A DNA stretch of 31,420 nt from an uncultured Eubacteriales bacterium (GCA_949286775.1 CASEDW010000056.1:1-31420); one strand, 5' to 3'. Shown: positions 7,417 through 15,911, counted from the first letter of the stretch. Notes: generated from the sequence alone by a model not told the origin. Numbers and translations: made by a program.

Positions 7417-7425
7417 CATTTAATT

Positions 7426-8259
7426 ATGAATGAAAACCATAACAATCAGAAGAAGATTGCTGTAATAAACGATTTTACAGGATTTGGAAGATGTTCGCTG
7501 GCTGTGGCTTTGCCGATAATATCAGCCCTGAAAGTTCAGTGCTGCCCTGTCCCGACGTCAATATTTTCTAACCATACAGGATTCAAAAGCTTTTTCTTTG
7601 AAGATTATACCGATAAAATGGAAAAATATATTGACGAATGGAAGAAACTGGGATTGAAGTTTTCGGCGATTTCGTCGGGATTTCTGGGTTCAAAGGAACA
7701 GATCAGGATAGTATCGGACTTTTTTAAATACTTCGGGGAAAAAGATACGATAATAGTGGTGGATCCTGTTATGGGAGACTACGGCAAAGCCTACTCGACT
7801 TATACCGATGAAATGTGTCATGAAATGAAAAAACTCGTTTCATTTGCCGACATCATTACGCCAAACCTCACCGAGGCATGTATTCTTGCTGATGAACCGT
7901 ACGATATCAAAAGAAGAAACAAGGACATACATAAACTCGCTCAGAAATTAAGCGATATGGGACCGGAAAAAGTAGTTATAACGGGTATAGCCCAGGGCGA
8001 TTTTATGGTAAATTTCTGCTACGAACGAGGAAAAGAAGGAAAGATCAGGAAAGTACACAAAGTGGGAACGCAGCGATCGGGAACGGGAGATGTATTCGCG
8101 TCGATAATCGCGGCGGATGCCGTAAACGGCGTTCCTTTTTACGATTCTGTCAGAAAAGCGTCCATATTTATAAAAAAATGTATCGAAAGATCGATAGAGC
8201 TTGACCTTCCGCTCACAGATGGGGTATGCTTTGAAGAAGTTTTGGATAAACTCAAGTGA
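7426..8259 (+). CDS. pdxK: Pyridoxal/pyridoxine/pyridoxamine kinase
   Basis: The enzyme phosphorylates B6 vitamers to feed the PLP pool. The 277-residue protein is of the PdxK/PdxY ribokinase-fold type. The opening IAVINDFTGFGRCSLAVALP (11-30) with PVPTSIFSNHTGF (41-53) forms the substrate pocket, VVDPVMGDYGK (111-121) is the phosphate region, and GTQRSGTGDVF (214-224) holds the catalytic Asp222 and anion hole. The length is typical. The gene lies ten bases after the ECF S component, suggesting a capture-and-trap pair in which uptake is followed by phosphorylation. The ribosome site is weak and far (AAAGGA about 14 bases before the ATG), so translation may depend on the gene ahead. Confidence 0.9.
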   Translation: MNENHNNQKKIAVINDFTGFGRCSLAVALPIISALKVQCCPVPTSIFSNHTGFKSFFFEDYTDKMEKYIDEWKKLGLKFSAISSGFLGSKEQIRIVSDFFKYFGEKDTIIVVDPVMGDYGKAYSTYTDEMCHEMKKLVSFADIITPNLTEACILADEPYDIKRRNKDIHKLAQKLSDMGPEKVVITGIAQGDFMVNFCYERGKEGKIRKVHKVGTQRSGTGDVFASIIAADAVNGVPFYDSVRKASIFIKKCIERSIELDLPLTDGVCFEEVLDKLK

Positions 8260-8313
8260 TATCAAAGTCAAAAGATATATTAACTTCAATACAGTAAATG
8301 GAGGAATGCGGAT

Positions 8314-8928
8314 ATGAATAAAGCTATGACTATATTTTATGAAGTACATGATAATTTATATGTAAATCTGACAAATAAATGTCCGTGCAGCTGTACATTC
8401 TGTTTAAGACAGAACAGAGATCATATGGAAAAATCCGATCCGCTCTGGCTTGAGCACGAGCCTTCATATGAGGAGGCCGTAAATGAACTTGAAAAATTTG
8501 ATATGGATAAATACAGAGAGGTCGTTTTCTGCGGTTTCGGCGAGCCGACGGAGGCTTTCGACGTTTTAAAGAAGCTTGCAGCGTATATAAAAGAAAAATT
8601 TAACAAGCCGATCAGGATCAATACAAACGGCCTTGGAAACCTGATAAACAAAAGAGACATAACTCCTGAACTTGAGGGAGTAGTCGATACTGTTTCCATA
8701 AGTCTTAATACGCCGAACGCAGAAGAATACAATAAGATAGTTCGTCCTGTATTTGGAGAAAAATCCTTTGACGCGATGCTTGATTTCGCGAAAAAAGCGG
8801 CAAAATATGTGCCAAATGTAGTATTGACAACGGTTGATACTACTATTACAAAAGAAGAAGAAAACGAGTGCCGGTCAATTTGCGAAAAAATAGGCGTAAA
8901 ATACAGAATTCGCGCATGGGAAGCGTAA
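8314..8928 (+). CDS. TatD-linked radical SAM protein
   Basis: The 204-residue protein has a radical SAM cluster motif CPCSCTFC (Cys23, Cys27, Cys30; CX3CX2C), a GFGEPT motif for SAM binding and a short barrel ending at RIRAWEA. The small size and pattern match the family found next to or fused with TatD nucleases in Clostridia, whose reaction is not known. Here no tatD gene is adjacent; pdxK precedes and murB follows 26 bases on. A GGAGG site ten bases before the ATG supports the start. An iron-sulfur cluster and SAM cleavage are expected from the motif. The substrate is unknown. Confidence 0.82.
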   Translation: MNKAMTIFYEVHDNLYVNLTNKCPCSCTFCLRQNRDHMEKSDPLWLEHEPSYEEAVNELEKFDMDKYREVVFCGFGEPTEAFDVLKKLAAYIKEKFNKPIRINTNGLGNLINKRDITPELEGVVDTVSISLNTPNAEEYNKIVRPVFGEKSFDAMLDFAKKAAKYVPNVVLTTVDTTITKEEENECRSICEKIGVKYRIRAWEA

Positions 8929-8954
8929 GCTTACCGCGTTAGAAAGAGGAAACG

Positions 8955-9872
8955 ATGGAGAAAATCTACGAGGGATTATGTGAAATTTGCGGAGAACAGA
9001 ATGTTTTGCTTGACGAAATTATGAAAGAGCATACAAGCTTTAAAATAGGAGGACCCGCGAAATATTTTGTGACGCCGTCTGACGGTACACAGCTCACAAA
9101 AACAGTTGAATTTTGCAATGAAAATAATCAGGAGTATTTTGTTCTCGGAAACGGAACTAACCTCCTCGTGTCAGATACAGGATATGACGGGGTTATCATA
9201 CAGATAAGAAAATATTTTAATGAGCTCAGGATAGAAGGAGACATGATCTACGCAGGCGCGGGATGTCTCCTTTCAAAAGTCGCGGCAGCTGCTGCGGCGA
9301 AAGAGCTTGAAGGATTTGAATTTGCCGCCGGAATCCCGGGAACAGTCGGAGGAGCCGTCGTTATGAACGCCGGAGCCTACGGCTCGGAGATCAAAGATGT
9401 CATAGAGGGAGCTCTCGTATGCATACCGGGAATAGGAGAAGTCAAGGTCCCGGCGGAAAAACTTGAACTCGGATACAGAACGAGCGTATTTGAAAAAAAC
9501 GACTGGATCATTACAGGGGCGGTTTTCAAACTGAAAAAGGGCAGCGGCGTTTCAATAGAAAACAAGATGAATGAGCTGCGAGAAATGAGAAAAGAAAAGC
9601 AGCCGCTGGAATTTCCGAGCGCGGGAAGCTCATTTAAAAGACCTGAAGGCAATTTCGCGGGCAAACTTATAGAGGACGCAGGATTGAAAGGCTTTTCTAT
9701 CGGCGGAGCTCAGATATCGGAAAAACACGCCGGATTTATTATCAACAGACAGGATGCCGACGCGAGCCAGGTAATGGAACTGTACAGATATACGATGAGG
9801 AAAGTTGAAGAAACATCGGGAGTAAAACTTGTACCGGAAGTTAAATTCCTGGGTAACTTTGATGAGAAATGA
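8955..9872 (+). CDS. murB: UDP-N-acetylenolpyruvoylglucosamine reductase
   Basis: MurB is the FAD enzyme that reduces UDP-GlcNAc-enolpyruvate with NADPH to UDP-MurNAc, an early cytoplasmic step in peptidoglycan synthesis. The 305 residues show TSFKIGGPA (27-35), FAD-binding LGNGTNLLVSD (64-74), AGIPGTVGGAVVMNAGAYG (125-143), GYRTSVF (173-179), SAGSSFKRP (222-230) with the proton donor Ser226, and the C-terminal catalytic Glu295 in PEVKFLG. The compact form is type II. It begins an apparent murB-whiA-crh unit, with whiA ten bases downstream. The rapZ and yvcK genes that often lie between murB or trxB and whiA in Firmicutes are absent here. Confidence 0.96.
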   Translation: MEKIYEGLCEICGEQNVLLDEIMKEHTSFKIGGPAKYFVTPSDGTQLTKTVEFCNENNQEYFVLGNGTNLLVSDTGYDGVIIQIRKYFNELRIEGDMIYAGAGCLLSKVAAAAAAKELEGFEFAAGIPGTVGGAVVMNAGAYGSEIKDVIEGALVCIPGIGEVKVPAEKLELGYRTSVFEKNDWIITGAVFKLKKGSGVSIENKMNELREMRKEKQPLEFPSAGSSFKRPEGNFAGKLIEDAGLKGFSIGGAQISEKHAGFIINRQDADASQVMELYRYTMRKVEETSGVKLVPEVKFLGNFDEK

Positions 9873-9882
9873 GGCAAGGTAA

Positions 9883-10863
9883 ATGTCGTTTTCATCAGAT
9901 TTGAAAAACGAACTCGGAAAAGTGATCGACAATCCGAGGCACTGCAGGATAGCTGAACTGGCAGCGATCATGTGCATGTCAGGCGTAGTAAGAAGAAATG
10001 ACAGGGGAAGATATGTCATAAGCGTATCTCTTGAAAATCCGATACCCGCCGAAGTTTGTTCGGCTCTTCTGAAAAAAGTTTTTGATATGGAAACGGAAAT
10101 AGAAGAGAGACGATCAAACAGAAATCTCGCGTTATACAGCTGCGAAATAGAGGAAAAAGACTCAGTCGACGTGGCCAACGCTTTAAAGATCAGGATAAGA
10201 GAGAACAAGATATTTCCGGATGTGGAAAGCCTGACGGAAAATACCTGCTGCAGAAGGGCGTTTTTGCGCGGAGCGTTTATAACCGCAGGATCGATAAGCG
10301 ACCCTGACAGACATTATCATCTGGAAATTCCGTGCAGGGATATATACAGCGCGCAGCAGATAATGATGATAATGAACAGGCTTGGGCTTGAACCCAAGAT
10401 GGTTGAAAGACAGAATCATTATGTCGTATATTTAAAAGACAGCGAGCAGATAGCGGACATGCTGGGACTTATGGGCGCCAGAAAGAGCCTTTTGGAGCTT
10501 GAAAACGCGAGGATAAGGCGTGAAGTAAGGGGAAATATAAACAGGCGCGTCAACTGTGAAACAGCGAATATTAATAAGACTGCACACGCCGCGGCGCGTC
10601 AGATTGAAGATATTTTGCTTATAAAAGAAAAAGCCGGGCTAAGTTCCCTGCCTATGGGACTTGACGAGATGGCAAGAGTGAGGTTAAAATATCCAGAAGC
10701 AAGTCTTAGTGAACTGGGAACATATCTTGAGCCGCCGGTCGGCAAATCAGGTGTGAATCACCGGCTTCGAAAGTTAGGTGAGATCGCGGCTTCGCTAAAA
10801 CGCAAGGAGGAGAGTTGTTATGATCAGGAAACCGGTAACGGTAAAAATTTCAAATGGACTTGA
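9883..10863 (+). CDS. whiA: DNA-binding protein WhiA
   Basis: WhiA is a conserved Gram-positive DNA-binding protein tied to cell division and sporulation. It has an N-terminal LAGLIDADG-like domain without nuclease activity and a C-terminal helix-turn-helix. The 326-residue protein starts MSFSSDLKNELGKVID, the characteristic family opening, contains RRAFLRGAFITAGSISDPDR (about 121-140), and ends with the helix-turn-helix region MARVRLKYPEASLSELGTYL and PVGKSGVNHRLRKLGEIA. The last 44 bases overlap the start of the HPr-like gene in another frame, so the final ten or so residues are probably variable. whiA next to crh is conserved in Bacillus and Clostridia. Confidence 0.95.
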   Translation: MSFSSDLKNELGKVIDNPRHCRIAELAAIMCMSGVVRRNDRGRYVISVSLENPIPAEVCSALLKKVFDMETEIEERRSNRNLALYSCEIEEKDSVDVANALKIRIRENKIFPDVESLTENTCCRRAFLRGAFITAGSISDPDRHYHLEIPCRDIYSAQQIMMIMNRLGLEPKMVERQNHYVVYLKDSEQIADMLGLMGARKSLLELENARIRREVRGNINRRVNCETANINKTAHAAARQIEDILLIKEKAGLSSLPMGLDEMARVRLKYPEASLSELGTYLEPPVGKSGVNHRLRKLGEIAASLKRKEESCYDQETGNGKNFKWT

Positions 10864-11074
10864 AGTACGTCCGATTGCTATGCTTGTTCAGGTTGCAAGC
10901 CAGTTTGAAAGTGAAATTCATATCGAAAGCGGATCAAGAAAAGTCAATGCCAAAAGTATCATGGGTATGATGACCCTTGGACTTGACACAGGAGATGAAG
11001 TTATTATAACGGCGAATGGAATCGACGAAGAGCTGGCCATGGAAAAAGTGGAAGAATATTTGTCTAACAAATAA
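10820..11074 (+). CDS. crh: HPr-like protein of Crh type (Glu15 in place of His15, Ser46 kept)
   Basis: The 84-residue protein has the HPr fold. Normal HPr carries His15 in GLHARP, which receives phosphate from enzyme I. Here the motif reads GLEVRP with Glu at residue 15, so it cannot be a PTS carrier. The regulatory site KSIMGMM keeps Ser46, the target of HPr kinase. Bacillus Crh has the same design (Gln15, Ser46) and also follows whiA, so a role as a CcpA corepressor or regulatory partner is likely. AAGGAGGAG lies about nine bases before the ATG. The first 44 bases overlap whiA. A strong terminator at 11091-11118 follows. Confidence 0.85.
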   Translation: MIRKPVTVKISNGLEVRPIAMLVQVASQFESEIHIESGSRKVNAKSIMGMMTLGLDTGDEVIITANGIDEELAMEKVEEYLSNK

Positions 11075-11090
11075 ATAAAATGATAAAAAC

Positions 11091-11118
11091 AAAAAGCTGC
11101 CGCAGGGCAGCTTTTTTT
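11091..11118. terminator. Bidirectional intrinsic terminator between crh and mecA
   Basis: AAAAAGCTGCC (11091-11101) pairs perfectly with GGCAGCTTTTT (11106-11116) around a GCAG loop. Seven T residues (11112-11118) follow on the plus strand. The A-rich left side gives a T tract for the converging minus-strand mecA transcript. Confidence 0.9.
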
Positions 11119-11154
11119 GCTATGTATAAGATGGAGTTTCTTCTTTTGTTAATT

Positions 11155-11907
11155 TCAGAGCTGTGAAAGTTTCTGGATCGCGTTGTCGGCGATCATAAGA
11201 TAGCCGTGTTCGCGAAGGAAATTTTCAGAGGCGTCTGAAACATGATCTGATGAGCTGTATTCGGACAGAATATTGCATGTCTTGTTAAACATCTCGGGCT
11301 CTTCACCTTCGCTGTGTATTATCAGGATGTAGGCGTTGTTTTCAAATTTGTAAAGAGAATTCTTTGCCTTGAGATGATGATCCACAGCCTTTGCTCCAAG
11401 GATAGCGTCGTCCAGCGTCATAAACCGGAAAGCTTCCAAAAGAGGGGATGCAATATTGTTATCAGCGTTCTGATCCTCTCCGGAATTATTTGAAGAAGCT
11501 GCGCCGTTATTTTGACCGGCTTCGTTTTTCTTTATATTTAACGCCGCTTCGGTCGCTTTTTTTATCAGGTTGAGGATCGCGTCCGCGCCTGAAAGATGAA
11601 CGTCGGCGCTTTTTTGCGCTTGCGGGTTGGAAAAGCTGGAAAAACGGGTGTCGAGCTCTTCGGGATCCGTTACTTTAGTTATATTCAGCACAAGGCGATC
11701 CCGCATCGGGATTGCTTCTATCATCAGAGGACTTCCGTTGGCGTCAAAACCAACGTCGTGTTTTGCCTGAGCCATCATATCGTGAAACAGATTTTTTGCC
11801 TTTTCAGATCCGTATGAAAGCTCGTCAAGAGTAATTTTTCTGCTTGAAAGCTCATCGCTCATAATAGTGCAGCGTATCTGGTTTTCGTTGATTTTTTCTA
11901 TCTTCAT
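11155..11907 (-). CDS. mecA: MecA-like adaptor protein for ClpC/ClpP
   Basis: MecA adaptors deliver proteins to the ClpCP protease and help assemble ClpC. The 250-residue product starts MKIEKINENQIRCTIMSDEL, matching the conserved N-terminal substrate-binding domain that opens with a lysine- or glutamate-rich IERINE pattern. Its C-terminal half (FRFMTLDDAILGAKAV, then SLYKFENNAYILIIHSE) matches the ClpC-binding domain, including the LY-x8-L pattern. A low-complexity Asn/Ser-rich linker (about residues 127-152) joins them, as in other members. AAGGA lies before the ATG. The gene is transcribed from a promoter that shares its -35 box with the GH18 gene. This is the Clp adaptor, not the methicillin-resistance gene of the same name. 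Confidence 0.85.
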   Translation of the reverse strand: MKIEKINENQIRCTIMSDELSSRKITLDELSYGSEKAKNLFHDMMAQAKHDVGFDANGSPLMIEAIPMRDRLVLNITKVTDPEELDTRFSSFSNPQAQKSADVHLSGADAILNLIKKATEAALNIKKNEAGQNNGAASSNNSGEDQNADNNIASPLLEAFRFMTLDDAILGAKAVDHHLKAKNSLYKFENNAYILIIHSEGEEPEMFNKTCNILSEYSSSDHVSDASENFLREHGYLMIADNAIQKLSQL

Positions 11908-11939
11908 ATATTATCCTTATCTTTTTATTAAATGTAAAT

Positions 11940-11991
11940 AGTATAAAACAGTATTTTATTTTTTGCAATTAGAAACAATATCATATACAAT
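11940..11991. promoter_or_regulatory. Divergent promoters sharing one palindromic -35 box (mecA and GH18 gene)
   Basis: TTGCAA at 11963-11968 is its own reverse complement. To the right, 17 bases lead to TACAAT (11986-11991) for the plus strand. To the left, 17 bases lead to TATACT on the minus strand (11945-11940) for mecA. Both sides therefore form a near-consensus sigma-A promoter that uses the same hexamer. The flanking region 11908-12045 is very AT-rich and holds no other feature I can see. Confidence 0.65.
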
Positions 11992-12045
11992 ACATAGATA
12001 AGAGAAAAATATTTATAAGTAAAATGAAAAAGGCAAACAGATAAA

Positions 12046-13725
12046 ATGAAAAATACAAATAAGAGAAACAATAAAAAAAAGAATGAAAAGACGCCGATCC
12101 CGGTGATAGTAGCCGGACTTATCATAGTAGCGGTTGTATGCATAGTTTATGTTGTGGTAAATGGAATGGGGCCGAACAATACAGTAGCGGATCAGAACAG
12201 GCTGTTCGCGATGCCAGATGATTCAAGCGCTGCCATTATCATAAACGGAGAGCAGATCGAAGAATATGGAAAAGTCATTGACGGCAATGTATATATACCA
12301 TATGACACGGTCTGGGATAATATTAACAGCGGATTTTATCTTGAAAACGATACTTTATATATGACGCTTCCGGCAGAGACGAGAACATGGAATATTAATG
12401 ACGGCAGCGGCGCCATTTACAGGGACGAGGCAGGCATAACATATATTTCGGCTTCCTGCGTAAAAGACAATTCGGATATCGAAATGGAGATATATCAGGA
12501 TCCTGACAGGGTTGTGATCAGAAACGACTGGACTAATATAAAGCTTGCGACAGTGACAGAAGAAACGCCTATAAGACTCAGAGCTGATGAAAGAAGCGAG
12601 ATAGCAGTAAATGTTTCAGAAGGAAATGAAGTTACGCTTGTGGAAGAAGGCGAGAGCTGGGCGCAGGTAATATCACCTGACGGTCACAACGGATTTATAA
12701 AATCCGAATGCCTGACAGATATAAGAGACGCGGTGCATGAAGCGGATCTAGCGTATGTTTTCGAGCCGATAAAATATCCTGACAGGATAAGGATGGTATG
12801 GCATTATATAGACAGCGTTGAAAACAATATATATCTTGACGGCATGCTTGTCGACGCGCATGGTTTAAATATCATAAGCCCTACGTGGTTCAGTCTGTCG
12901 GCTCCCGACGGAAGTATAGTTTCATACGCCGACGCGCAGTATGTGGAAAAAGCCCATTCCCAATACGGTCTCAGTATATGGGCGATGGTAGGCGACTATA
13001 CGGGCGAGGACAGCTCGACGGGGCAGATACTTCAAAACACAGACAGCAGACGCAATCTGATAAATCAGATTATGCAGCAGGTTTTGACTTATGGCCTTGA
13101 AGGTATTAATATAGATTTTGAAACTATCACATATGAAGAAGCACCTGCATATCTTCAGTTTTTGAGAGAGATCACTATAGAAGCTCATAAAAACGGCATA
13201 ATAGTCTCGGTTGACAATTACGTTCCGACTTATACGAAACAGTACAAACGCAGTGAAGAGAACAAGATAGTGGATTATGTGGTGATCATGGGCTACGATG
13301 AGCATACTGTTTCATCAGATGAGATAGGTTCCGTAGCGTCGATAGGATTCGTTGAAAACGGTATTATCGATACTTTAGAAGAGGTTGATCCTGAAAAAAC
13401 TGTTTTAGCGGTTCCGTTTTATTCAAGGGGATGGAAAGAAAATTACGGAAGCGCTGAATTTGAAGTTGAAAATGTCTATATGACGGAGCAGCAGGATTAT
13501 ATAAAAGAGCATGGTATAGAGGTTTACTGGAATGAAAGCGTGGGACAGAATATGGGAAGCGCCGAAGGCGAAAACGCGAGATATTCTATCTGGCTGGAGG
13601 ACGCCCAGTCTATCGCGAAAAAACTTGAACTTGTAAACAAATATCAGCTTGCCGGAGCTTCGGCATGGCGAATAGGAATGGAAACGCCGGACATATGGGA
13701 CGTCTGGGAAAGTTATTTAGGTTAA
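12046..13725 (+). CDS. Membrane-anchored SH3 and glycoside hydrolase 18 family protein
   Basis: The 559-residue protein begins with a basic cytoplasmic tail and a single membrane helix (about 18-38), so the rest faces outside. Next comes a copper-amine-oxidase-N-like stalk region (about 63-160), a bacterial SH3 domain (TPIRLRADERSE to NGFIKSECL, about 170-225), then a GH18 barrel from about 245. The GH18 active-site strand reads GINIDFE with Asp357 and catalytic Glu359; the two earlier Asp positions of the classical motif are Glu and Asn. Relatives are spore-cortex or cell-wall glucosaminidases such as SleL/YaaH. A wall-lytic or wall-binding role is likely. It leads a run of genes to sua5. 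Confidence 0.85.
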   Translation: MKNTNKRNNKKKNEKTPIPVIVAGLIIVAVVCIVYVVVNGMGPNNTVADQNRLFAMPDDSSAAIIINGEQIEEYGKVIDGNVYIPYDTVWDNINSGFYLENDTLYMTLPAETRTWNINDGSGAIYRDEAGITYISASCVKDNSDIEMEIYQDPDRVVIRNDWTNIKLATVTEETPIRLRADERSEIAVNVSEGNEVTLVEEGESWAQVISPDGHNGFIKSECLTDIRDAVHEADLAYVFEPIKYPDRIRMVWHYIDSVENNIYLDGMLVDAHGLNIISPTWFSLSAPDGSIVSYADAQYVEKAHSQYGLSIWAMVGDYTGEDSSTGQILQNTDSRRNLINQIMQQVLTYGLEGINIDFETITYEEAPAYLQFLREITIEAHKNGIIVSVDNYVPTYTKQYKRSEENKIVDYVVIMGYDEHTVSSDEIGSVASIGFVENGIIDTLEEVDPEKTVLAVPFYSRGWKENYGSAEFEVENVYMTEQQDYIKEHGIEVYWNESVGQNMGSAEGENARYSIWLEDAQSIAKKLELVNKYQLAGASAWRIGMETPDIWDVWESYLG

Positions 13726-13738
13726 CGGAAAGGGGAAA

Positions 13739-14323
13739 ATGATGGAAAACTTCAATGAAGAATTTAAAACAACTTTAATGGGCGGATTTGATAAAGAAGA
13801 CGTTCTCGCGAAGTTTAAGGCTCTCAATGATGAGTCTTACGCGAAAAGAAGCAAAATGGCTCTTGAAATAGAAAAACAGATGAAGATCATCGAGGAAAAA
13901 GACAAGATCATTGCGGAAAAAAATGAAGAGATCGAGTCATTGAAAAAAGATATACACGAAAAATATCAGAGCTATATTGATAATTATGATACTATCGGAA
14001 AAATTGTTTTTGAGACGAGGGTTCAGTCTGAAAAAACTATAAAAGAAGCCAAAGAAGAAGCTGAGAAAATCATAAAAGAGGCTAATGAAAAAGCTCAGCA
14101 CTGCAATGACAAAGCTCAGCTCGAAGTGGAAAGAAAACTTGCTGACGGAAAGAGAAAATACAATGTTCTCCAGGAGGAGATAAACGAACTCATTCAGCTT
14201 GTAAATCAGGTTCAGCATAAATTTATGCAGTCTTTTAAAGCTATCCATGAGATTTCAGGATCAATAAACGACGAAAACTACGGATCTGACATAGATGAAT
14301 GTTTTGACGAAGAAGACGAATGA
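13739..14323 (+). CDS. DivIVA-like coiled-coil protein
   Basis: The 194-residue protein has a short N-terminal DivIVA-like motif (FKTTLMGGFDKEDVLAKFKA, about 9-28) followed by long heptad-rich coiled coils rich in Lys and Glu (about 38-160) and an acidic tail ending DECFDEEDE. DivIVA/GpsB proteins bind the inner membrane and organise the septum, poles or cell-wall synthesis. This copy is short and its role cannot be fixed. AGGGG precedes two adjacent ATGs (13739 and 13742), and the second has the better spacing. The stop overlaps the start of the next gene by four bases. Confidence 0.7.
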   Translation: MMENFNEEFKTTLMGGFDKEDVLAKFKALNDESYAKRSKMALEIEKQMKIIEEKDKIIAEKNEEIESLKKDIHEKYQSYIDNYDTIGKIVFETRVQSEKTIKEAKEEAEKIIKEANEKAQHCNDKAQLEVERKLADGKRKYNVLQEEINELIQLVNQVQHKFMQSFKAIHEISGSINDENYGSDIDECFDEEDE

Positions 14324-15384
14324 TGAGAGCGAAGATTGTTTGTTTAGACAGAAATGATCCGGATGAAGAACAGATCAAAGAAGCGGGAGAGATTATATTA
14401 AAGGGAGGTCTTGTGGCGTTTCCCACTGAGACAGTATACGGACTCGGAGGAAACGCTCTCGATCCTGAGGCGTCAAATAAAATCTATACGGCAAAGGGAA
14501 GACCTTCTGACAATCCCCTTATAGTGCATATCGCAAGCTGGGAAGATCTGGATAAAATAGTAAAGGAAATACCGAAAAAGGCCCATATACTCGGAGAAAA
14601 ATGCTGGCCGGGACCCCTTACTATGATATTTAATAAAAAAGATATCGTTCCAAAAGAAACTACAGGCGGCCTTGATACCGTAGCGGTAAGATTTCCAAGC
14701 CATCCGGTGGCAAGAAAACTCATACTTGCCTCAGGAGGATATATCGCCGCTCCAAGTGCGAATATATCAGGAAGGCCGAGCCCGACAAAAGCGGAGCATG
14801 TGATAGAGGATCTGGCGAACAGGATAGACATGATAATAGATTCAGGCGAAACAGACATCGGACTTGAATCTACGATAGTCGATTTCACATCGGAAAATCC
14901 TGTTATTTTAAGGCCGGGATTTTACTCGGAAGAGGACATCCGTGAAATAATAGGCGATATTGAAGTTGACAGAGCCCTCATAAAAAATGACAGCCGGGTA
15001 AAACCAAAAGCGCCTGGTATGAAATACAGGCATTACGCTCCGAAAGGCGACCTTACCGTTGTCGAGGGCGAACGCGGCGAAGTAATAGACGAGATAAACA
15101 GGCTCATAAAGGAACATTCAAAGCAGGGACAGAAAACAGCGGTTCTATGTTCCGACGAAACAAAAGACAGATATATGGGAGCTGAGGTAATTTCCCTGGG
15201 AAGCCTCTTGAAAGAAGATGAGATAGCGCATCATTTGTTTGACGTTTTAAGGACGCTTGACAGCAGAAAAGTTGAGGTCATATATTCAGAGGCGTTTTAT
15301 ACTCAGAAAATAGGCGAGGCTATTATGAACCGTCTGCTTAAAGCAGCGGGTCATAAAGTAATAGATTTAAAAAATAAAAGGTAA
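14320..15384 (+). CDS. ywlC: L-threonylcarbamoyladenylate synthase (Sua5/YwlC type)
   Basis: The enzyme makes threonylcarbamoyl-AMP from threonine, bicarbonate and ATP for the t6A37 modification of ANN-decoding tRNAs. The 354-residue protein has the full two-domain form. The YrdC domain (about 1-205) has GGLVAFPTETVYGLG, KGRPSDNPLIVHI and APSANISGRPSPT. The linker motif PKAPGMKYRHYAPKG (about 228-242) leads into the Sua5 domain, ending in GHKVIDLKNKR. Long Sua5 and short YrdC forms are both known in bacteria. The start ATG overlaps the DivIVA-like gene stop, so translation is likely coupled. rpiB follows 22 bases later, the usual ywlC-rpiB neighbourhood of Firmicutes. Confidence 0.95.
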   Translation: MMRAKIVCLDRNDPDEEQIKEAGEIILKGGLVAFPTETVYGLGGNALDPEASNKIYTAKGRPSDNPLIVHIASWEDLDKIVKEIPKKAHILGEKCWPGPLTMIFNKKDIVPKETTGGLDTVAVRFPSHPVARKLILASGGYIAAPSANISGRPSPTKAEHVIEDLANRIDMIIDSGETDIGLESTIVDFTSENPVILRPGFYSEEDIREIIGDIEVDRALIKNDSRVKPKAPGMKYRHYAPKGDLTVVEGERGEVIDEINRLIKEHSKQGQKTAVLCSDETKDRYMGAEVISLGSLLKEDEIAHHLFDVLRTLDSRKVEVIYSEAFYTQKIGEAIMNRLLKAAGHKVIDLKNKR

Positions 15385-15406
15385 AAGGTGAAAAGGAGAA
15401 AAAATC

Positions 15407-15835
15407 ATGATAGCTTTAGGTTGTGATCACGGCGGTTTCGATCTTATGCAGGAGGTAAAAAAACACCTCGAGGAAAGAGGGCTTGAGTACAAAGATTACG
15501 GTACATACAGCAAAGAATCCTGCGACTATCCGGTATACGGAAAAGCGGTCGCAAACGCGATTGTAAGCGGAGAGTGCGACAAGGGAATCCTCATTTGCGG
15601 AACAGGAATCGGTATTTCTATCGCCGCTAATAAAGTAAAAGGAATCCGTGCGGCTGTCGTTTCAGATACATTCAGCGCACAGGCTACAAGAGAGCACAAC
15701 GACGCGAATATCATCGCTTTCGGCGGACGCGTCGTAGGAGTTGGTCTTGCGCTCAAGATCGTAGATACATTTCTTGATACGCCGTTTTCAAACGGAGAAC
15801 GTCACAAAAAGAGAATCGCTCAGATAGAGGATTGA
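15407..15835 (+). CDS. rpiB: Ribose 5-phosphate isomerase B
   Basis: RpiB interconverts ribose 5-phosphate and ribulose 5-phosphate in the pentose phosphate pathway. The 142-residue protein is of LacAB/RpiB type with the opening MIALGCDHGGF (Asp and His of the phosphate or ring-opening site), LICGTGIGISIAANK (catalytic Cys and phosphate loop, about 64-78), AREHNDANIIAFGGRVVG (conserved) and a C-terminal helix pairing with the partner subunit. AAAAGGAGAA lies before the ATG. Some family members act on allose or galactose phosphates, but next to sua5 the pentose role is favoured. Confidence 0.95.
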   Translation: MIALGCDHGGFDLMQEVKKHLEERGLEYKDYGTYSKESCDYPVYGKAVANAIVSGECDKGILICGTGIGISIAANKVKGIRAAVVSDTFSAQATREHNDANIIAFGGRVVGVGLALKIVDTFLDTPFSNGERHKKRIAQIED

Positions 15836-15853
15836 TTAAGAAAATATTGATAA

Positions 15854-15884
15854 AAAACAGTCGTGGGATAACCATGGCTGTTTT
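15854..15884 (+). terminator. Intrinsic terminator-like hairpin after rpiB
   Basis: AAAACAGTCGTGG (15854-15866) pairs with CCATGGCTGTTTT (15872-15884) through thirteen pairs including two wobbles, around GATAA. The T tract (TTTT) is short, so termination may be partial and the next gene may be reached by read-through. Confidence 0.65.
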
Positions 15885-15911
15885 GATATAAGAAGAAAAA
15901 CAGGAGGCACC

